64,000 nucleotides of DNA. Source: CAZJRQ01 sp964548535. Its GTDB lineage: Bacteria; Bacillota; Clostridia; Oscillospirales; Ruminococcaceae. The stretch covers positions 1 through 64,000 of the forward strand of contig CAZJRQ010000009.1 in assembly GCA_964548535.1 (NCBI GenBank), read 5' to 3'. Below are positions 53,871 to 62,855 of the stretch, piece by piece. Numbering within the stretch: position 1 is the first letter of the stretch; every line of letters starts with the position of its first letter. The notes under the pieces are model-generated. The model had not been told where the DNA came from and made no database searches. It saw only the letters and a program-made list of their open reading frames with translations. Made by a program: the position numbers and the translations under genes.

Positions 53871-53936
53871 TATACGGATTAGGTGTATTATAGATGTGTG
53901 CAATACATTTTTTAGTATAAAAGTATATACGGATTA
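53871..53936. promoter_or_regulatory. repeated elements between the divergent nifH and unknown-operon promoters
   Basis: TATACGGATTA occurs at 53871-53881 and again at 53926-53936, 55 bases apart. Between them is TAGATGTGTGCAATACA (53891-53907), nearly identical to a motif near the EFR1-nifV operon promoter. These are candidate binding sites for an activator or repressor of nitrogen fixation. Confidence 0.5.
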
Positions 53937-53992
53937 AAAAATTAATTCAAATTAACAAAATAGTTTTTAAATCAAACTTTTCTGAAATTTCG

Positions 53993-54020
53993 TTGACAAA
54001 ACGGTATGATGTGTTATAAT
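53993..54020 (+). promoter_or_regulatory. promoter of the nifH-vnfK operon
   Basis: TTGACA (53993-53998), 16 bases, TATAAT (54015-54020) within ATGATGTGTTATAAT. It is a sigma-A promoter; no sigma-54 GG-N10-GC site was found. Confidence 0.88.
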
Positions 54021-54100
54021 AATCATAGTGAATGCAACGAATTGATACAAACTGGTATGAATTGAACGATTCACAAATTCTATTATTAGGAGGAACTTGT

Positions 54101-54919
54101 ATGAGACAGGTAGCTATTTATGGTAAAGGCGGTATCGGAAAATCAACAACAACTCAAAACCTAACAGCAGGACTAGCTGAAATGGGCAAGAAAATTATGA
54201 TCGTTGGTTGTGACCCAAAGGCAGATTCAACAAGACTTGTATTGGGTGGTCTAGCTCAGAAAACTGTACTTGATACTCTTCGTGAAAATGGTGACGACAT
54301 TGATCTAAGTGAAATTCTTAAAGAAGGTTACGGCGGAATCAAAGGCGTTGAGTCAGGCGGACCAGAACCAGGTGTAGGTTGTGCAGGACGTGGTATTATC
54401 ACATCAATCAACCTTCTAGAACAGCTTGGTGCTTATGAAGACGATCTAGATTACGTTTTCTATGATGTACTTGGAGACGTTGTATGCGGTGGTTTTGCAA
54501 TGCCTATCCGTGAAGGTAAAGCACAGGAAATCTACATCGTATGTTCAGGTGAAATGATGGCTCTATATGCAGCTAACAACATTTCAAAAGGTATCGCAAA
54601 ATATGCTAATACTGGTGGAGTTAGACTTGGTGGTTTGATCTGTAATTCAAGAAAGGTTGACCGTGAAGCTGAACTTGTTGAAGCAGTTGCTAAAAAGCTT
54701 GGCACACAGATGATTCACTTTGTACCACGTGATAATGATGTACAGAGAGCTGAGATTCATAAACGTACAGTAATTGACTTTAGTCCAGAAGTTCCTCAGG
54801 CAGATGAGTATCGTACACTTGCAGACAAAGTAGACGGCAACGATATGTTTGTTGTTCCAAAACCAATGGCAATTGACGAACTAGAAGCTATTCTAATGGA
54901 ATATGGTATTATGGATTAA
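54101..54919 (+). CDS. nifH: nitrogenase iron protein NifH (dinitrogenase reductase)
   Basis: A 272-aa Fe protein that passes electrons to the dinitrogenase with ATP hydrolysis. The P-loop GKGGIGKST spans residues 8-16, the [4Fe-4S] ligands are Cys94 and Cys129, and Arg97 matches the ADP-ribosylated Arg. The ATG at 54101 is set by AGGAGG at 54088-54093; an in-frame ATG at 54032 would add 23 residues and lacks a site. In this operon it serves a vanadium-type dinitrogenase, so it could equally be called vnfH. It starts the chain nifH-nifI1-nifI2-vnfDGK. Confidence 0.97.
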   Translation: MRQVAIYGKGGIGKSTTTQNLTAGLAEMGKKIMIVGCDPKADSTRLVLGGLAQKTVLDTLRENGDDIDLSEILKEGYGGIKGVESGGPEPGVGCAGRGIITSINLLEQLGAYEDDLDYVFYDVLGDVVCGGFAMPIREGKAQEIYIVCSGEMMALYAANNISKGIAKYANTGGVRLGGLICNSRKVDREAELVEAVAKKLGTQMIHFVPRDNDVQRAEIHKRTVIDFSPEVPQADEYRTLADKVDGNDMFVVPKPMAIDELEAILMEYGIMD

Positions 54920-54940
54920 TAATTGATAGGAGGAGAATTT

Positions 54941-55264
54941 ATGTTACTTGTAAGAGCAATTGTTAGACCCGAAAAAGCAGGTTATGTAATGTTCAAAGCA
55001 GCAGAAGCAGGATTTGCAGCAGTTACTAAAATGGACGTTTTTGGTCGCGGTAAACAACAGGGTATTACAGTTGGTGAGGTTCATTATGATGAGCTTCCAA
55101 AAGATATGCTAATGTTCTTTGTTAACGACACCGATAAAGATGATCTAGTTAAGATTGTAATTGCTGCTGCAAAAACAAATGAAGGTACATTCGGTGATGG
55201 ACGTATTTTCGTTTCTCCAGTAGAATCAGCATATACAATCAGTAATGGTAAACCTGGTCTTTAA
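54941..55264 (+). CDS. nifI1: nitrogen regulatory PII-like protein NifI1
   Basis: A 107-aa PII-family protein (MLLVRAIVRPEKAGYVMFKA, KMDVFGRGKQQG, ending in the GDGRIFVSPVESAYTI strand). With NifI2 it forms a complex that binds and inactivates dinitrogenase when ammonium is present, and 2-oxoglutarate and ATP release it. The nifH-nifI1-nifI2 order is the usual one in anaerobic bacteria and methanogens. AGGAGG at 54928-54933 sets the ATG at 54941. Confidence 0.94.
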   Translation: MLLVRAIVRPEKAGYVMFKAAEAGFAAVTKMDVFGRGKQQGITVGEVHYDELPKDMLMFFVNDTDKDDLVKIVIAAAKTNEGTFGDGRIFVSPVESAYTISNGKPGL

Positions 55265-55285
55265 TTTAAGCAAGGAGGTATTATT

Positions 55286-55669
55286 ATGAAAGAGGTTATG
55301 GCATTTATCCGTATTGACAAAATAGGTGCTACAAAGAATGCTCTTGCTGAAGCAGGTTTTCCCGCATTAAGTTGCCGTAAAGTAATGGGCAGAGGCAAAA
55401 AAGCCATTGATATGGATGCAATGAAAGTTGTATTTGAAACTGGCAAAATCTCACAAGATGCGGTAGGAGAAGCTTTCAGTGAAGTTGGACGCTTGATTCC
55501 AAAAAGATTTATAACACTAATCGTTGAAGATAATGAAGCTGAAAAAGTTGCACAGGTTATTATAGAAGCAAATCAAACTAAAAAACCAGGTGATGGTAAG
55601 GTATTTATTCTGCCAATTATTGAAACATACCGTATCAGCACTGGAACAGTTGCAAAAGATGCTTATTAA
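55286..55669 (+). CDS. nifI2: nitrogen regulatory PII-like protein NifI2
   Basis: A 127-aa PII-family protein (MKEVMAFIRIDKIGATKNAL, GKVFILPIIETYRIST). It has a longer T-loop than NifI1, as is normal for NifI2. It cooperates with NifI1 to switch the dinitrogenase on and off. AAGGAGG precedes the ATG. It lies 58 bases before vnfD. Confidence 0.94.
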   Translation: MKEVMAFIRIDKIGATKNALAEAGFPALSCRKVMGRGKKAIDMDAMKVVFETGKISQDAVGEAFSEVGRLIPKRFITLIVEDNEAEKVAQVIIEANQTKKPGDGKVFILPIIETYRISTGTVAKDAY

Positions 55670-55727
55670 TTATTCTGAGTAATCTAACATCTCAGTTTAC
55701 TACATAGAAAAAAGGAGGAATATTGTT

Positions 55728-57149
55728 ATGCCTTTAACACTATTAGAATGCGATGTTTCCATCCCAGAGCGTAAGAAACATGTATATATTAAACAACCTG
55801 GCGAAGATACTACTGAGTTTCTTCCTTTAGCAAACATTACAACTATTCCAGGATCAATGACCGAACGTGGATGTTCTTATTGTGGAGCTAAGCTAGTAAT
55901 CGGCGGTGTTCTAAAAGATACTATCCAGCTTATTCACGGACCGGTAGGATGTGCATATAATACATGGCACACCAAGAGATATCCGTCCGACTCAGGCAAC
56001 CTACAATTAAAAGGATGCTGGTCAACCGATATGCGTGAAGACAACGTAGTATTCGGTGGTGAAAAGCGTTTAAAGAAGTCAATCATGGAATGTTTTGAAG
56101 CATATCCAAACATCAAGCGTATGATAGTTTACGCTACTTGTGCAACTGCACTAATCGGTGACGATATGTCAGCGATTATCAAAGTTTGTTTAGATGAACT
56201 AGGTCCTGATTACGCTATTTTCCTATCAACTTGTCCAGGATTTGCAGGCGTTTCACAGTCAATGGGACATCACGTTTTGAACATCGACTGGGTAAATAAA
56301 AACGTTGATAGAGAAGGATTAGTCGCTCCTGAAATTTGGTCCGAGCATACAATTAATATGATTGGTGACTATAACATTCAGGGTGATACATTTGTACTTG
56401 CAAAGTACTGGAAAAAGCTTGGAATTCAAGTTATTGCCGACTTTACAGGTAATGCAAACTATGATGACGCTTGTAATATGCATCTAGCTAAACTATCAGT
56501 TTGTAACTGTGCACGTTCAGCAGGTTATATTGCTAACGAACTGCAAAAACGTTACGGAATTCCTCGTATGGATATTGATACTTGGGGCTATGATTATATG
56601 AAAGATACTCTTCGTAAGGTAGGTGCTTTCTTTAATCTTGAAGATAAAGTTGAAGAACTAATCGCTGAAGAATGTGCAAAATATGATGCTCAGGTTGAAT
56701 TCTACAAAGAAAAACTTGCTGGCAAAAAGATTGCTATTTGGACTGGCGGTCCACGTCTATGGCACTGGACAAAAACTCTTGAAGATGAATTTGGTATGAA
56801 GGTTGTTACAATGTCATCTAAGTTCGGTCATCAGGAAGACTTTGAGAAGGTTGTTGCTAGAGGTGCTGTTGGTACTGTTTATATTGATGACGGTAATGAA
56901 CTTGAGTTCTTTGAGGTTATTAATATGGTTAAGCCTGACTTGGCTCTTACTGGACCACGTGTAGGAGATCTTATTAAGAAACTTAACATTCCTTACATTA
57001 ACGGTCATGCATATCACAATGGTCCATATATGGGATTTGAAGGCTGTCTAAACATGGCTCGAGATCTATATCATGCACTATATTCAAAAGAGTTTGCTCT
57101 AGCAAGAGAAGACCTTTCTGAATTTGACCCAGCTACAGGGGAGGTATAA
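55728..57149 (+). CDS. vnfD: vanadium-type nitrogenase alpha subunit VnfD
   Basis: A 473-aa dinitrogenase alpha chain. P-cluster ligands are Cys49, Cys75 and Cys138, and the cofactor ligands are Cys261 and His427, each offset by four or fewer from Azotobacter VnfD as I recall it. The loop TGGPRLW (339-345) equals the VnfD loop that holds carbonate on FeV-co; AnfD has PGGSKLW and NifD IGGLRPR there. The length is close to VnfD (about 474) and shorter than AnfD (about 518). It is cytoplasmic and pairs with VnfK and the delta subunit VnfG. AAAGGAGG precedes the ATG. Family assignment rests on these motifs and remembered sequences, not a computed tree; an Fe-only function is less likely but cannot be excluded. 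Confidence 0.88.
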   Translation: MPLTLLECDVSIPERKKHVYIKQPGEDTTEFLPLANITTIPGSMTERGCSYCGAKLVIGGVLKDTIQLIHGPVGCAYNTWHTKRYPSDSGNLQLKGCWSTDMREDNVVFGGEKRLKKSIMECFEAYPNIKRMIVYATCATALIGDDMSAIIKVCLDELGPDYAIFLSTCPGFAGVSQSMGHHVLNIDWVNKNVDREGLVAPEIWSEHTINMIGDYNIQGDTFVLAKYWKKLGIQVIADFTGNANYDDACNMHLAKLSVCNCARSAGYIANELQKRYGIPRMDIDTWGYDYMKDTLRKVGAFFNLEDKVEELIAEECAKYDAQVEFYKEKLAGKKIAIWTGGPRLWHWTKTLEDEFGMKVVTMSSKFGHQEDFEKVVARGAVGTVYIDDGNELEFFEVINMVKPDLALTGPRVGDLIKKLNIPYINGHAYHNGPYMGFEGCLNMARDLYHALYSKEFALAREDLSEFDPATGEV

Positions 57150-57151
57150 TT

Positions 57152-57502
57152 ATGACTTTTGACGAAAAATATACAACTCTTTATAATTATTTACATCACA
57201 GATGTCTTTGGTTATTCCTTTCAAGAAACTGGGATCGTGAAGCTAGTATCAATAATATTTTTGATTACATGGCTAAATTATATGCTGGTAAAGAAGTTGA
57301 CCGCAGCACAAATATAACAAATGGTTACTATTGCCAAGCTAAAGAAGCTTTAAGAGATATCAAAGAAGATAAATATCCAGAAATATTTGTCGATCTTTCA
57401 GTAGAAGAGTTTAATACAATCTGCGAACTGCTGATTAAAGATTTCACTCGTCTAGCTATAACTGATTCGCTCAACACTGAGCGAACAAGTCCACTATATT
57501 AA
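57152..57502 (+). CDS. vnfG: alternative nitrogenase delta subunit VnfG
   Basis: A 116-aa delta subunit, found only in vanadium and iron-only nitrogenases and absent from the molybdenum enzyme. The core RCLWLFLSRNWDRE and the C-terminal ITDSLNTE region are family hallmarks. At 116 residues it is nearer the size of VnfG (about 113) than AnfG (about 132). It starts two bases after vnfD, with its ribosome binding site inside the end of vnfD, and its stop overlaps the site for vnfK. Confidence 0.93.
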   Translation: MTFDEKYTTLYNYLHHRCLWLFLSRNWDREASINNIFDYMAKLYAGKEVDRSTNITNGYYCQAKEALRDIKEDKYPEIFVDLSVEEFNTICELLIKDFTRLAITDSLNTERTSPLY

Positions 57503-57516
57503 GGAGGGAATTATAT

Positions 57517-58917
57517 ATGTCAACTTGTACACAAAAAGATCGTACTGGTATAATACTTCCTATTTTCGACTGTATGCCTTGTGGTGCTCAATATGCATGT
57601 CTAGGTCTTAAGGATAGTATTTCTATTGTTCATGGTGCTCAAGGCTGCTGTACTTTTGTACGACTACTTTTCGCACAGCATTTTAAAGAAAATTTCAATA
57701 TTGCTACTTCATCACTTCATGAAGATGCTGCAGTATTTGGAGGTTTGCAGCGTGTAATTGACGGTGTTCAAAACCTAGCTGTACGTTATCCTGAAATTAG
57801 AATCATACCAATTATCACAACTTGTTCAACTGAGGTTATCGGTGATGATATTGAATCTGCAATTACAACTGTTAACAGATTCCTTGCTGAACATATGCCT
57901 GAGCGCGAATTGAAGGTTGTTGGTATTCATACTCCTTCTTTCCAAAACAGCCAGGTCGGCGGTTATGATATAGCTATTGAATCACTAGTTAAGCAGATTG
58001 CTGTTAAGACTGAACCATCTGGAAAAGTTAATCTATTAACAGGCTGGGTTAATCCTGGTGACGTAAAAGAGCTTAAATACATCTTTAATGAATTTGAAGT
58101 TCCCGTTAACGTTATGGTTGACACTACTGAATTTGGTACAGCTATTACACCGAAGGCTGAAGATTTTGTTGAATGCTACAAATTTGGTTCAACAACTCTT
58201 GAGGACATTCAGGATACAGCTAATGCTGACGCTACAGTTGCTTGCTATAAATATGAAGGCGGCAAGGCTGCTAATTATCTAAAAAAAGCATTTGAAATCC
58301 CAGCATATACAGATATCATTCCTATTGGTATTGAAGGCACTGACAAATTTGTTAAACAGCTTTCAAAGATTTCAGGAAAGAAAATTCCAGCTTCTCTTAT
58401 TGAAGAGAGAGGTAAAGCACTTAACTCAATCGTTGACTTAGGTCATATGTGGTTTGCAGGCAAAAAGGTCGCTATCTATGGTGATCCTGATATGGTAATA
58501 GGTCTTGCAAATTACTGTATTGAATTAGGCATGCAGCCAGTACTAGTACTATTTGGTGATAACTTTGCTCCATACAAGAGAGATCCTCGTGTAAAGGAAC
58601 TTATGGCTAAAGCTGATGAGAATGATTTTGAAATGCAAGTCGTTACAAACGCTGACCTTTGGGTTCTTGATAAAGCAATCAAGGACGGTCTAGAGCTAGA
58701 CTTGATTCTTGGACATTCAAAGGGTAGATTTGTATCATTCGAAAACCATGTTCCTTTGGTAAGAGTAGGCTTTCCTACTTTTGACCGTGCAGGTCTTTGG
58801 AAACACCCAATTATGGGATATAAGGGAGCAGAATTGCTAGCTGAAACTATGGCAAACGCAATCTTTACTGATATGGAATATAAAGAAGACAAAGAGTGGA
58901 AAATTAATGTTTGGTAA
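57517..58917 (+). CDS. vnfK: vanadium-type nitrogenase beta subunit VnfK
   Basis: A 466-aa dinitrogenase beta chain. P-cluster ligands are Cys19, Cys44 (HGAQGC) and Cys103 (TTCSTEVIGDD), each twelve residues earlier than in Azotobacter VnfK as I recall it. RLLFAQHFKENF, LTGWVNPGDV, ILGHSKGR and the ending KEWKINVW closely resemble VnfK. AAGGAGGG precedes the ATG. It ends the structural part of the operon; a hairpin follows before the scaffold genes. Confidence 0.9.
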   Translation: MSTCTQKDRTGIILPIFDCMPCGAQYACLGLKDSISIVHGAQGCCTFVRLLFAQHFKENFNIATSSLHEDAAVFGGLQRVIDGVQNLAVRYPEIRIIPIITTCSTEVIGDDIESAITTVNRFLAEHMPERELKVVGIHTPSFQNSQVGGYDIAIESLVKQIAVKTEPSGKVNLLTGWVNPGDVKELKYIFNEFEVPVNVMVDTTEFGTAITPKAEDFVECYKFGSTTLEDIQDTANADATVACYKYEGGKAANYLKKAFEIPAYTDIIPIGIEGTDKFVKQLSKISGKKIPASLIEERGKALNSIVDLGHMWFAGKKVAIYGDPDMVIGLANYCIELGMQPVLVLFGDNFAPYKRDPRVKELMAKADENDFEMQVVTNADLWVLDKAIKDGLELDLILGHSKGRFVSFENHVPLVRVGFPTFDRAGLWKHPIMGYKGAELLAETMANAIFTDMEYKEDKEWKINVW

Positions 58918-58971
58918 TATTCTATTTTGGTTATATTTTTGCAATAAATATATATATTAGGTAGAAAGGTT

Positions 58972-59021
58972 GTGCTGATTTTCCAAGAATTCACTTGTGA
59001 TTTAATCAGCACTTCTTTTTT
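58972..59021 (+). terminator. hairpin between vnfK and the nifE-like gene
   Basis: GTGCTGATT (58972-58980) and AATCAGCAC (59004-59012) form a 9-bp stem with a 23-base loop, followed by TTCTTTTTT. No new promoter is evident before the nifE-like gene, so it probably acts as a partial terminator or 3' stabiliser that keeps scaffold expression below that of the structural genes. Confidence 0.75.
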
Positions 59022-59063
59022 ATTTTTTTATAAATTTATAAGTAAAACAAGGGGGCAAGATTT

Positions 59064-60587
59064 ATGAAATTTGAAGATAGTGTTGTATTCTCCGGCAGAT
59101 TAAGCGAGCTATACAAACTGACACAAGAAGGCAAAATTTCTACACAATTACAAGGCAGTCATACTCGTCCGTGCAAATTTTGGACGGCTATGAAAATTTT
59201 AAGCGGTATGCATAATACACTAGTATTAGCACATGGTCCAAGCGGGTGCGCTTATGGTGTTAAGCAATCATATAAGCTTACAAACTGCCGAAACAGTGGA
59301 TCTCCATATGAAGCAGTACTAACTACTAATATGCGGGAGAATGACATTATCTACGGAGGAGATATCCGTTTAGAAAAGGCTATTTTAGAAATTGACGAAA
59401 AATATAAACCTGATATTCTTGTAGTAGCCACAAGTTGCGCAGCGGGAATTATCGGCGACAATGTTGACAGTATTGTTGACAATGTCAAGGATAAAATCAA
59501 CGCCGAAATTCTAGCAATTCATTGTGAAGGATTTTCAGGTGAGTATCGCAGCGGTTTTGATATAGTCTTTAAAGAAATAACAAAACTAATGCTTCCAAGA
59601 GAAGAAAAAACAGTAAAAGAATTAAAAAGATCAGTAAACATAGTCGGCGGAAAACTAGGGCCAGAGCGTACCGAGGTTGACACCGACACAAAAGAATTAA
59701 TTAGAATGCTAACTGGAATGGGTGCAAATGTCAATGCCGTAATCGCAGGTGACTGTACTTTAGAACAACTTAAAAAAGCTCCATCTGTTGCTGTAAACTG
59801 TGCTTTGTGTCTAGATATCGGCTATGCAGTCGGACAAGAAATGGAAAAAGTTTTTGATACTCCAATCAATGCAACGATATTGCCATATGGTCTTGAAGCT
59901 ACAAAAGTCTGGCTCAGAAAAGCCGCAGAATATATGGATATGGAAAAAGAATGTGAAGATTTTCTTGAAAAGGAATATGAAGAGGTTCGTGAAGAATATG
60001 AGCAAGCAAAAGCCGGTCTTGCTGGCAAAACAGCACTAATCGAAGGTCATGATGCAGTAAAATCTCTTGCAATAGCAAACATGATGGAAAAAGATTTTAA
60101 CATGAAACCCGTAATCTACAACTTCCACCCATGGAGCACTGAGGCTCGTGAAACATCAATTGACTATCTACTTGAAACTGGTATCGACCCTGAAATTCTG
60201 CTTACAAAGGGAACTTTAAAATTTGGAAAATATGAATCCATGAAACAAACAGAAGAAGAACTAATGCAGTATCTAGGTCAAGTTAATCCATCTTCAATTG
60301 TGTATTTTGGTTCATCGCTAAGCTTCCCAAATATACCTCTGGTTGATTTAAATGCAATTCTAAATCGCCCTCGTTTGGGCTTTAAAGGTGCATTGCTGGT
60401 TGCCAAATGTATAAATAAAAGCATTGATTATCATTTTAGAGGACGCAGCAGCTTGACTCGTCGAATGGTATTCCCTGAAAATGGCGGCATGAATACTAGC
60501 GGTGGGCTAACAAATAAAACTTCATCCTTTATGCCGGATTGTACTATTTATGGGCAAGGAGGTAGACGCAAATGTATAAACGAGTAG
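59064..60587 (+). CDS. nifE: nitrogenase cofactor scaffold NifE/VnfE-like
   Basis: A 507-aa protein of the nitrogenase component 1 family. Cys37, Cys62 (AHGPSGC) and Cys125 match the cluster ligands of NifE, and NCALCLDIGYAVG corresponds to the cofactor-site region. A roughly 50-residue C-terminal extension follows the usual end. NifE with NifN forms the scaffold where NifB-co is matured to the finished cofactor. AAGGGGG precedes the ATG. It overlaps the nifN-like gene by 16 bases. Being in a vnf operon it may be VnfE, but I cannot separate the two without a tree. Confidence 0.85.
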   Translation: MKFEDSVVFSGRLSELYKLTQEGKISTQLQGSHTRPCKFWTAMKILSGMHNTLVLAHGPSGCAYGVKQSYKLTNCRNSGSPYEAVLTTNMRENDIIYGGDIRLEKAILEIDEKYKPDILVVATSCAAGIIGDNVDSIVDNVKDKINAEILAIHCEGFSGEYRSGFDIVFKEITKLMLPREEKTVKELKRSVNIVGGKLGPERTEVDTDTKELIRMLTGMGANVNAVIAGDCTLEQLKKAPSVAVNCALCLDIGYAVGQEMEKVFDTPINATILPYGLEATKVWLRKAAEYMDMEKECEDFLEKEYEEVREEYEQAKAGLAGKTALIEGHDAVKSLAIANMMEKDFNMKPVIYNFHPWSTEARETSIDYLLETGIDPEILLTKGTLKFGKYESMKQTEEELMQYLGQVNPSSIVYFGSSLSFPNIPLVDLNAILNRPRLGFKGALLVAKCINKSIDYHFRGRSSLTRRMVFPENGGMNTSGGLTNKTSSFMPDCTIYGQGGRRKCINE

Positions 60588-61906
60588 AAGAAAATAAATC
60601 AAGAAAAAATAACAGCCGCGATCCAGTACATAGCTGTGCACTTGAGGGTGTTGTAAACATAGTCGGCGGAATTGAGGATGTTAGTATCGTAATACATTCA
60701 CCTCAGGGCTGTGCCGCAACCGTCGCCCAAGCACTTGATAAGCTTGAAATTGATTTTACAAAACGAAAAGTCGGCTGTACAAGACTTTTCGAAACAGACA
60801 TTATATTAGGTGCATCTGAAAAGCTAAAAAAAGTAATACGTGAGGCTCACGAAAGCTTTAGAACAAGCGTAATGTTTATTATTGGAACCTGTTCATCTGA
60901 TATCATTGGAGAAGATTTAGAAGCAGTGTGTCGTGAAATGGAAGAAGAAATCAACTGTAAGCTCATTTCAATAAACGCAGGCGGATTTCGCGGTAACAAC
61001 TACGAAGGCATGAACATGGCGCTTGATGCTCTTTATCCGCTGATTCAAAAAAAATCCTTCAATGTTGCAAATACAGTGAATTTGATAGCTCCTCAAAGCA
61101 GTATTAATCCGACGTGGCAAGCTGACCTTGTCTGGGTAAAAAGTGTGTTAGCCGAGATGAACATTCTTGTCAATACAACTTTTTGCTATGGCACAAATCT
61201 TTCTGACATTATCAATAGCGCAACGGCATCAGCAAACCTGTTGTTGAGTAAGGAAGTCGGATTAGAATTTTGCAAAAAAATGGAGAAAAATTTCGGAGTT
61301 CCAACCCTGTGTGCTAATATAAATTCACCAATTGGATTCGCTCAAACAGCCGATTGGCTAATGGAAATAGCTAAATTCTTTGGTAAGGAACAAATTGCTC
61401 AAAAGATTATAAAACGTGAAGAAGATAGAGTTTTAGATGTTTTGAGAAAACGTGCCATGATGATGATTCCAAGATATCGCAATTGCAAGTGTGTACTCGT
61501 GGGTGACAGCACAATTTGCAATTCTCTATTAAAATTTGTTTTTGAAGATTTAGAAATGATTCCTCAAGCGATTGTACTAAAATATTCCACTCCTCAAGTG
61601 GAAGAACTACTCAAAAAAGAACTTGATAAATTAAATCTAGATACAAAAATCATACTAAATGCAGACGGCTTTGATATAAAAGATGCTATTAAAAATATCG
61701 ATACCGATATGGTAATCGGCTCAGCATGGGAAAAATATCTATGTGAAGAATTTGATGTAAAGATTGCTGTTGACTTATTTGAACCAACAAATAGAATAAC
61801 ATACATAAACAAAGCTTTTCTAGGATATGACGGCATGCTAAACATATTAGAATGTATTGCAGCAGATTGGGAATATGCGTTCCGTTCCAAAAAAATAGAT
61901 ATGTAG
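60572..61906 (+). CDS. nifN: nitrogenase cofactor scaffold NifN/VnfN-like
   Basis: A 444-aa protein of the nitrogenase component 1 family, beta side. Cys22, Cys47 (HSPQGC) and Cys107 (GTCSSDIIGED) are placed like P-cluster ligands, so all three cluster Cys are kept. It most resembles NifK/NifN and, with the preceding NifE-like protein, should form the cofactor scaffold. AAGGAGG lies inside the end of the nifE-like gene, so translation is coupled. A role as a second, divergent dinitrogenase beta chain is a less likely alternative. Confidence 0.82.
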   Translation: MYKRVEENKSRKNNSRDPVHSCALEGVVNIVGGIEDVSIVIHSPQGCAATVAQALDKLEIDFTKRKVGCTRLFETDIILGASEKLKKVIREAHESFRTSVMFIIGTCSSDIIGEDLEAVCREMEEEINCKLISINAGGFRGNNYEGMNMALDALYPLIQKKSFNVANTVNLIAPQSSINPTWQADLVWVKSVLAEMNILVNTTFCYGTNLSDIINSATASANLLLSKEVGLEFCKKMEKNFGVPTLCANINSPIGFAQTADWLMEIAKFFGKEQIAQKIIKREEDRVLDVLRKRAMMMIPRYRNCKCVLVGDSTICNSLLKFVFEDLEMIPQAIVLKYSTPQVEELLKKELDKLNLDTKIILNADGFDIKDAIKNIDTDMVIGSAWEKYLCEEFDVKIAVDLFEPTNRITYINKAFLGYDGMLNILECIAADWEYAFRSKKIDM

Positions 61907-61922
61907 CGTTAGGAGGATTATT

Positions 61923-62558
61923 ATGGACTTGAATCCAATTACAAAATTAGCAGTATTAGTTGACAAAGACAGCGGAGAATCCACAAAATTTGAAGACGGC
62001 GGAATTCTAAAACTTATAACATTATTAGATAATGGTGAATGGGGAGAAGAAAAGTCATTTGATTTTCCTGCAATGACCGATTATATTTCATTTAGAAAAA
62101 GGCTGCAAGACAGCATAAAATGGCTTGCTGATGTAAAAATTGTAATCTTAAAACAGATTTCAGGTATTGCATTTACAATTTACGAGGGCGGACTTTTTAG
62201 CATTTGGGAAATGAGTGGAGATCCCACAAAATATTATTCCTACGTTGCCGAAAATGAATTAGCAGCGAGAAAAAAACGTGCTGATGAATTGCAAGTACAA
62301 GCAGTTGAACCTCAACTAATTGAGCGCGGAAAATATTTCATAGACCTTCAGCAAGCAATGGAAAGCAGCCAATTTTCAACAAAACAGGTGCTAATGCCTT
62401 TCCTAAAGCGAGGAATGTTCCATGAGCTAGAAGTAGTATGCGACCACATACCAAAATGGTTCGACCGAGAATTTGACGAAATGCTGCTAGAAATGACTTC
62501 TGAAAAGCTAGACAACGGGCTACTTAAAGTTGTAATAACAGGCAAAAAAGTCAAATAA
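61923..62558 (+). CDS. anfO: AnfO-like nitrogenase accessory protein
   Basis: A 211-aa protein resembling AnfO. The N-terminal half has alternating strands (ITKLAVLVDKDSG, SIWEMSGDP). The C-terminal half carries the conserved QAMESSQFSTKQVLMPFLKR and CDHIPKWFDREFDEM regions. AnfO is usually encoded after anfHDGK of the iron-only nitrogenase, and its mechanism is unknown. Here it follows a VnfD-type enzyme, which is unexpected. AGGAGG precedes the ATG, 16 bases after the nifN-like gene. Confidence 0.85.
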   Translation: MDLNPITKLAVLVDKDSGESTKFEDGGILKLITLLDNGEWGEEKSFDFPAMTDYISFRKRLQDSIKWLADVKIVILKQISGIAFTIYEGGLFSIWEMSGDPTKYYSYVAENELAARKKRADELQVQAVEPQLIERGKYFIDLQQAMESSQFSTKQVLMPFLKRGMFHELEVVCDHIPKWFDREFDEMLLEMTSEKLDNGLLKVVITGKKVK

Positions 62559-62594
62559 TCAAATAACAAAATCACTATGAAAGGGGCAATTAAT

Positions 62595-62855
62595 ATGGAA
62601 AAACTTAATGTCGAATACGTGCAAGAAGGAGAATACGTAACAAAGGATATGATGATAGCCACAATAATAAGAGAGTATCCTGAAACAATTGATGTTTTCA
62701 TGGAGTATGGTATTAATTGCGGAGCTTGTATGAGAGCAGCTTACGAAAGTCTTGAGGAAGCAATGAAACTGCATATGTTTGTGCTTGACGAGGTGCTTTA
62801 TAACCTAAACGAAGAAATTCGTATAAGCAGAGGAGGTAAATCAAGAAGTATATGA
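62595..62855 (+). CDS. DUF1858-type redox disulfide domain protein
   Basis: An 86-aa helical protein of the DUF1858/ScdA N-terminal-like family: TKDMMIATIIREYPE, a MEYGINCGACMRA motif with a CxxC (Cys-Gly-Ala-Cys), then LEEAMKLHMFVLDEVLYNL. Such domains often accompany hybrid-cluster proteins and may handle redox or nitric oxide stress. AAAGGGG precedes the ATG at 62595; an in-frame ATG at 62577 is less likely. It is in the nitrogenase operon, and its stop overlaps the next start (ATGA). Confidence 0.85.
   Translation: MEKLNVEYVQEGEYVTKDMMIATIIREYPETIDVFMEYGINCGACMRAAYESLEEAMKLHMFVLDEVLYNLNEEIRISRGGKSRSI

Noticed and set aside
44659..54020. TGTGTTATAAT at several nitrogenase-island promoters as an island-specific operator.
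   Set aside because: TRTGn before TATAAT is the general Gram-positive extended -10 box and also occurs at the second mgtA promoter (31574-31602), so only the longer shared motifs were kept.
53785..54100. A sigma-54 promoter before nifH.
   Set aside because: No GG-N10-GC pattern was found; TTGACA-16-TATAAT explains initiation and no NifA gene is in the window.
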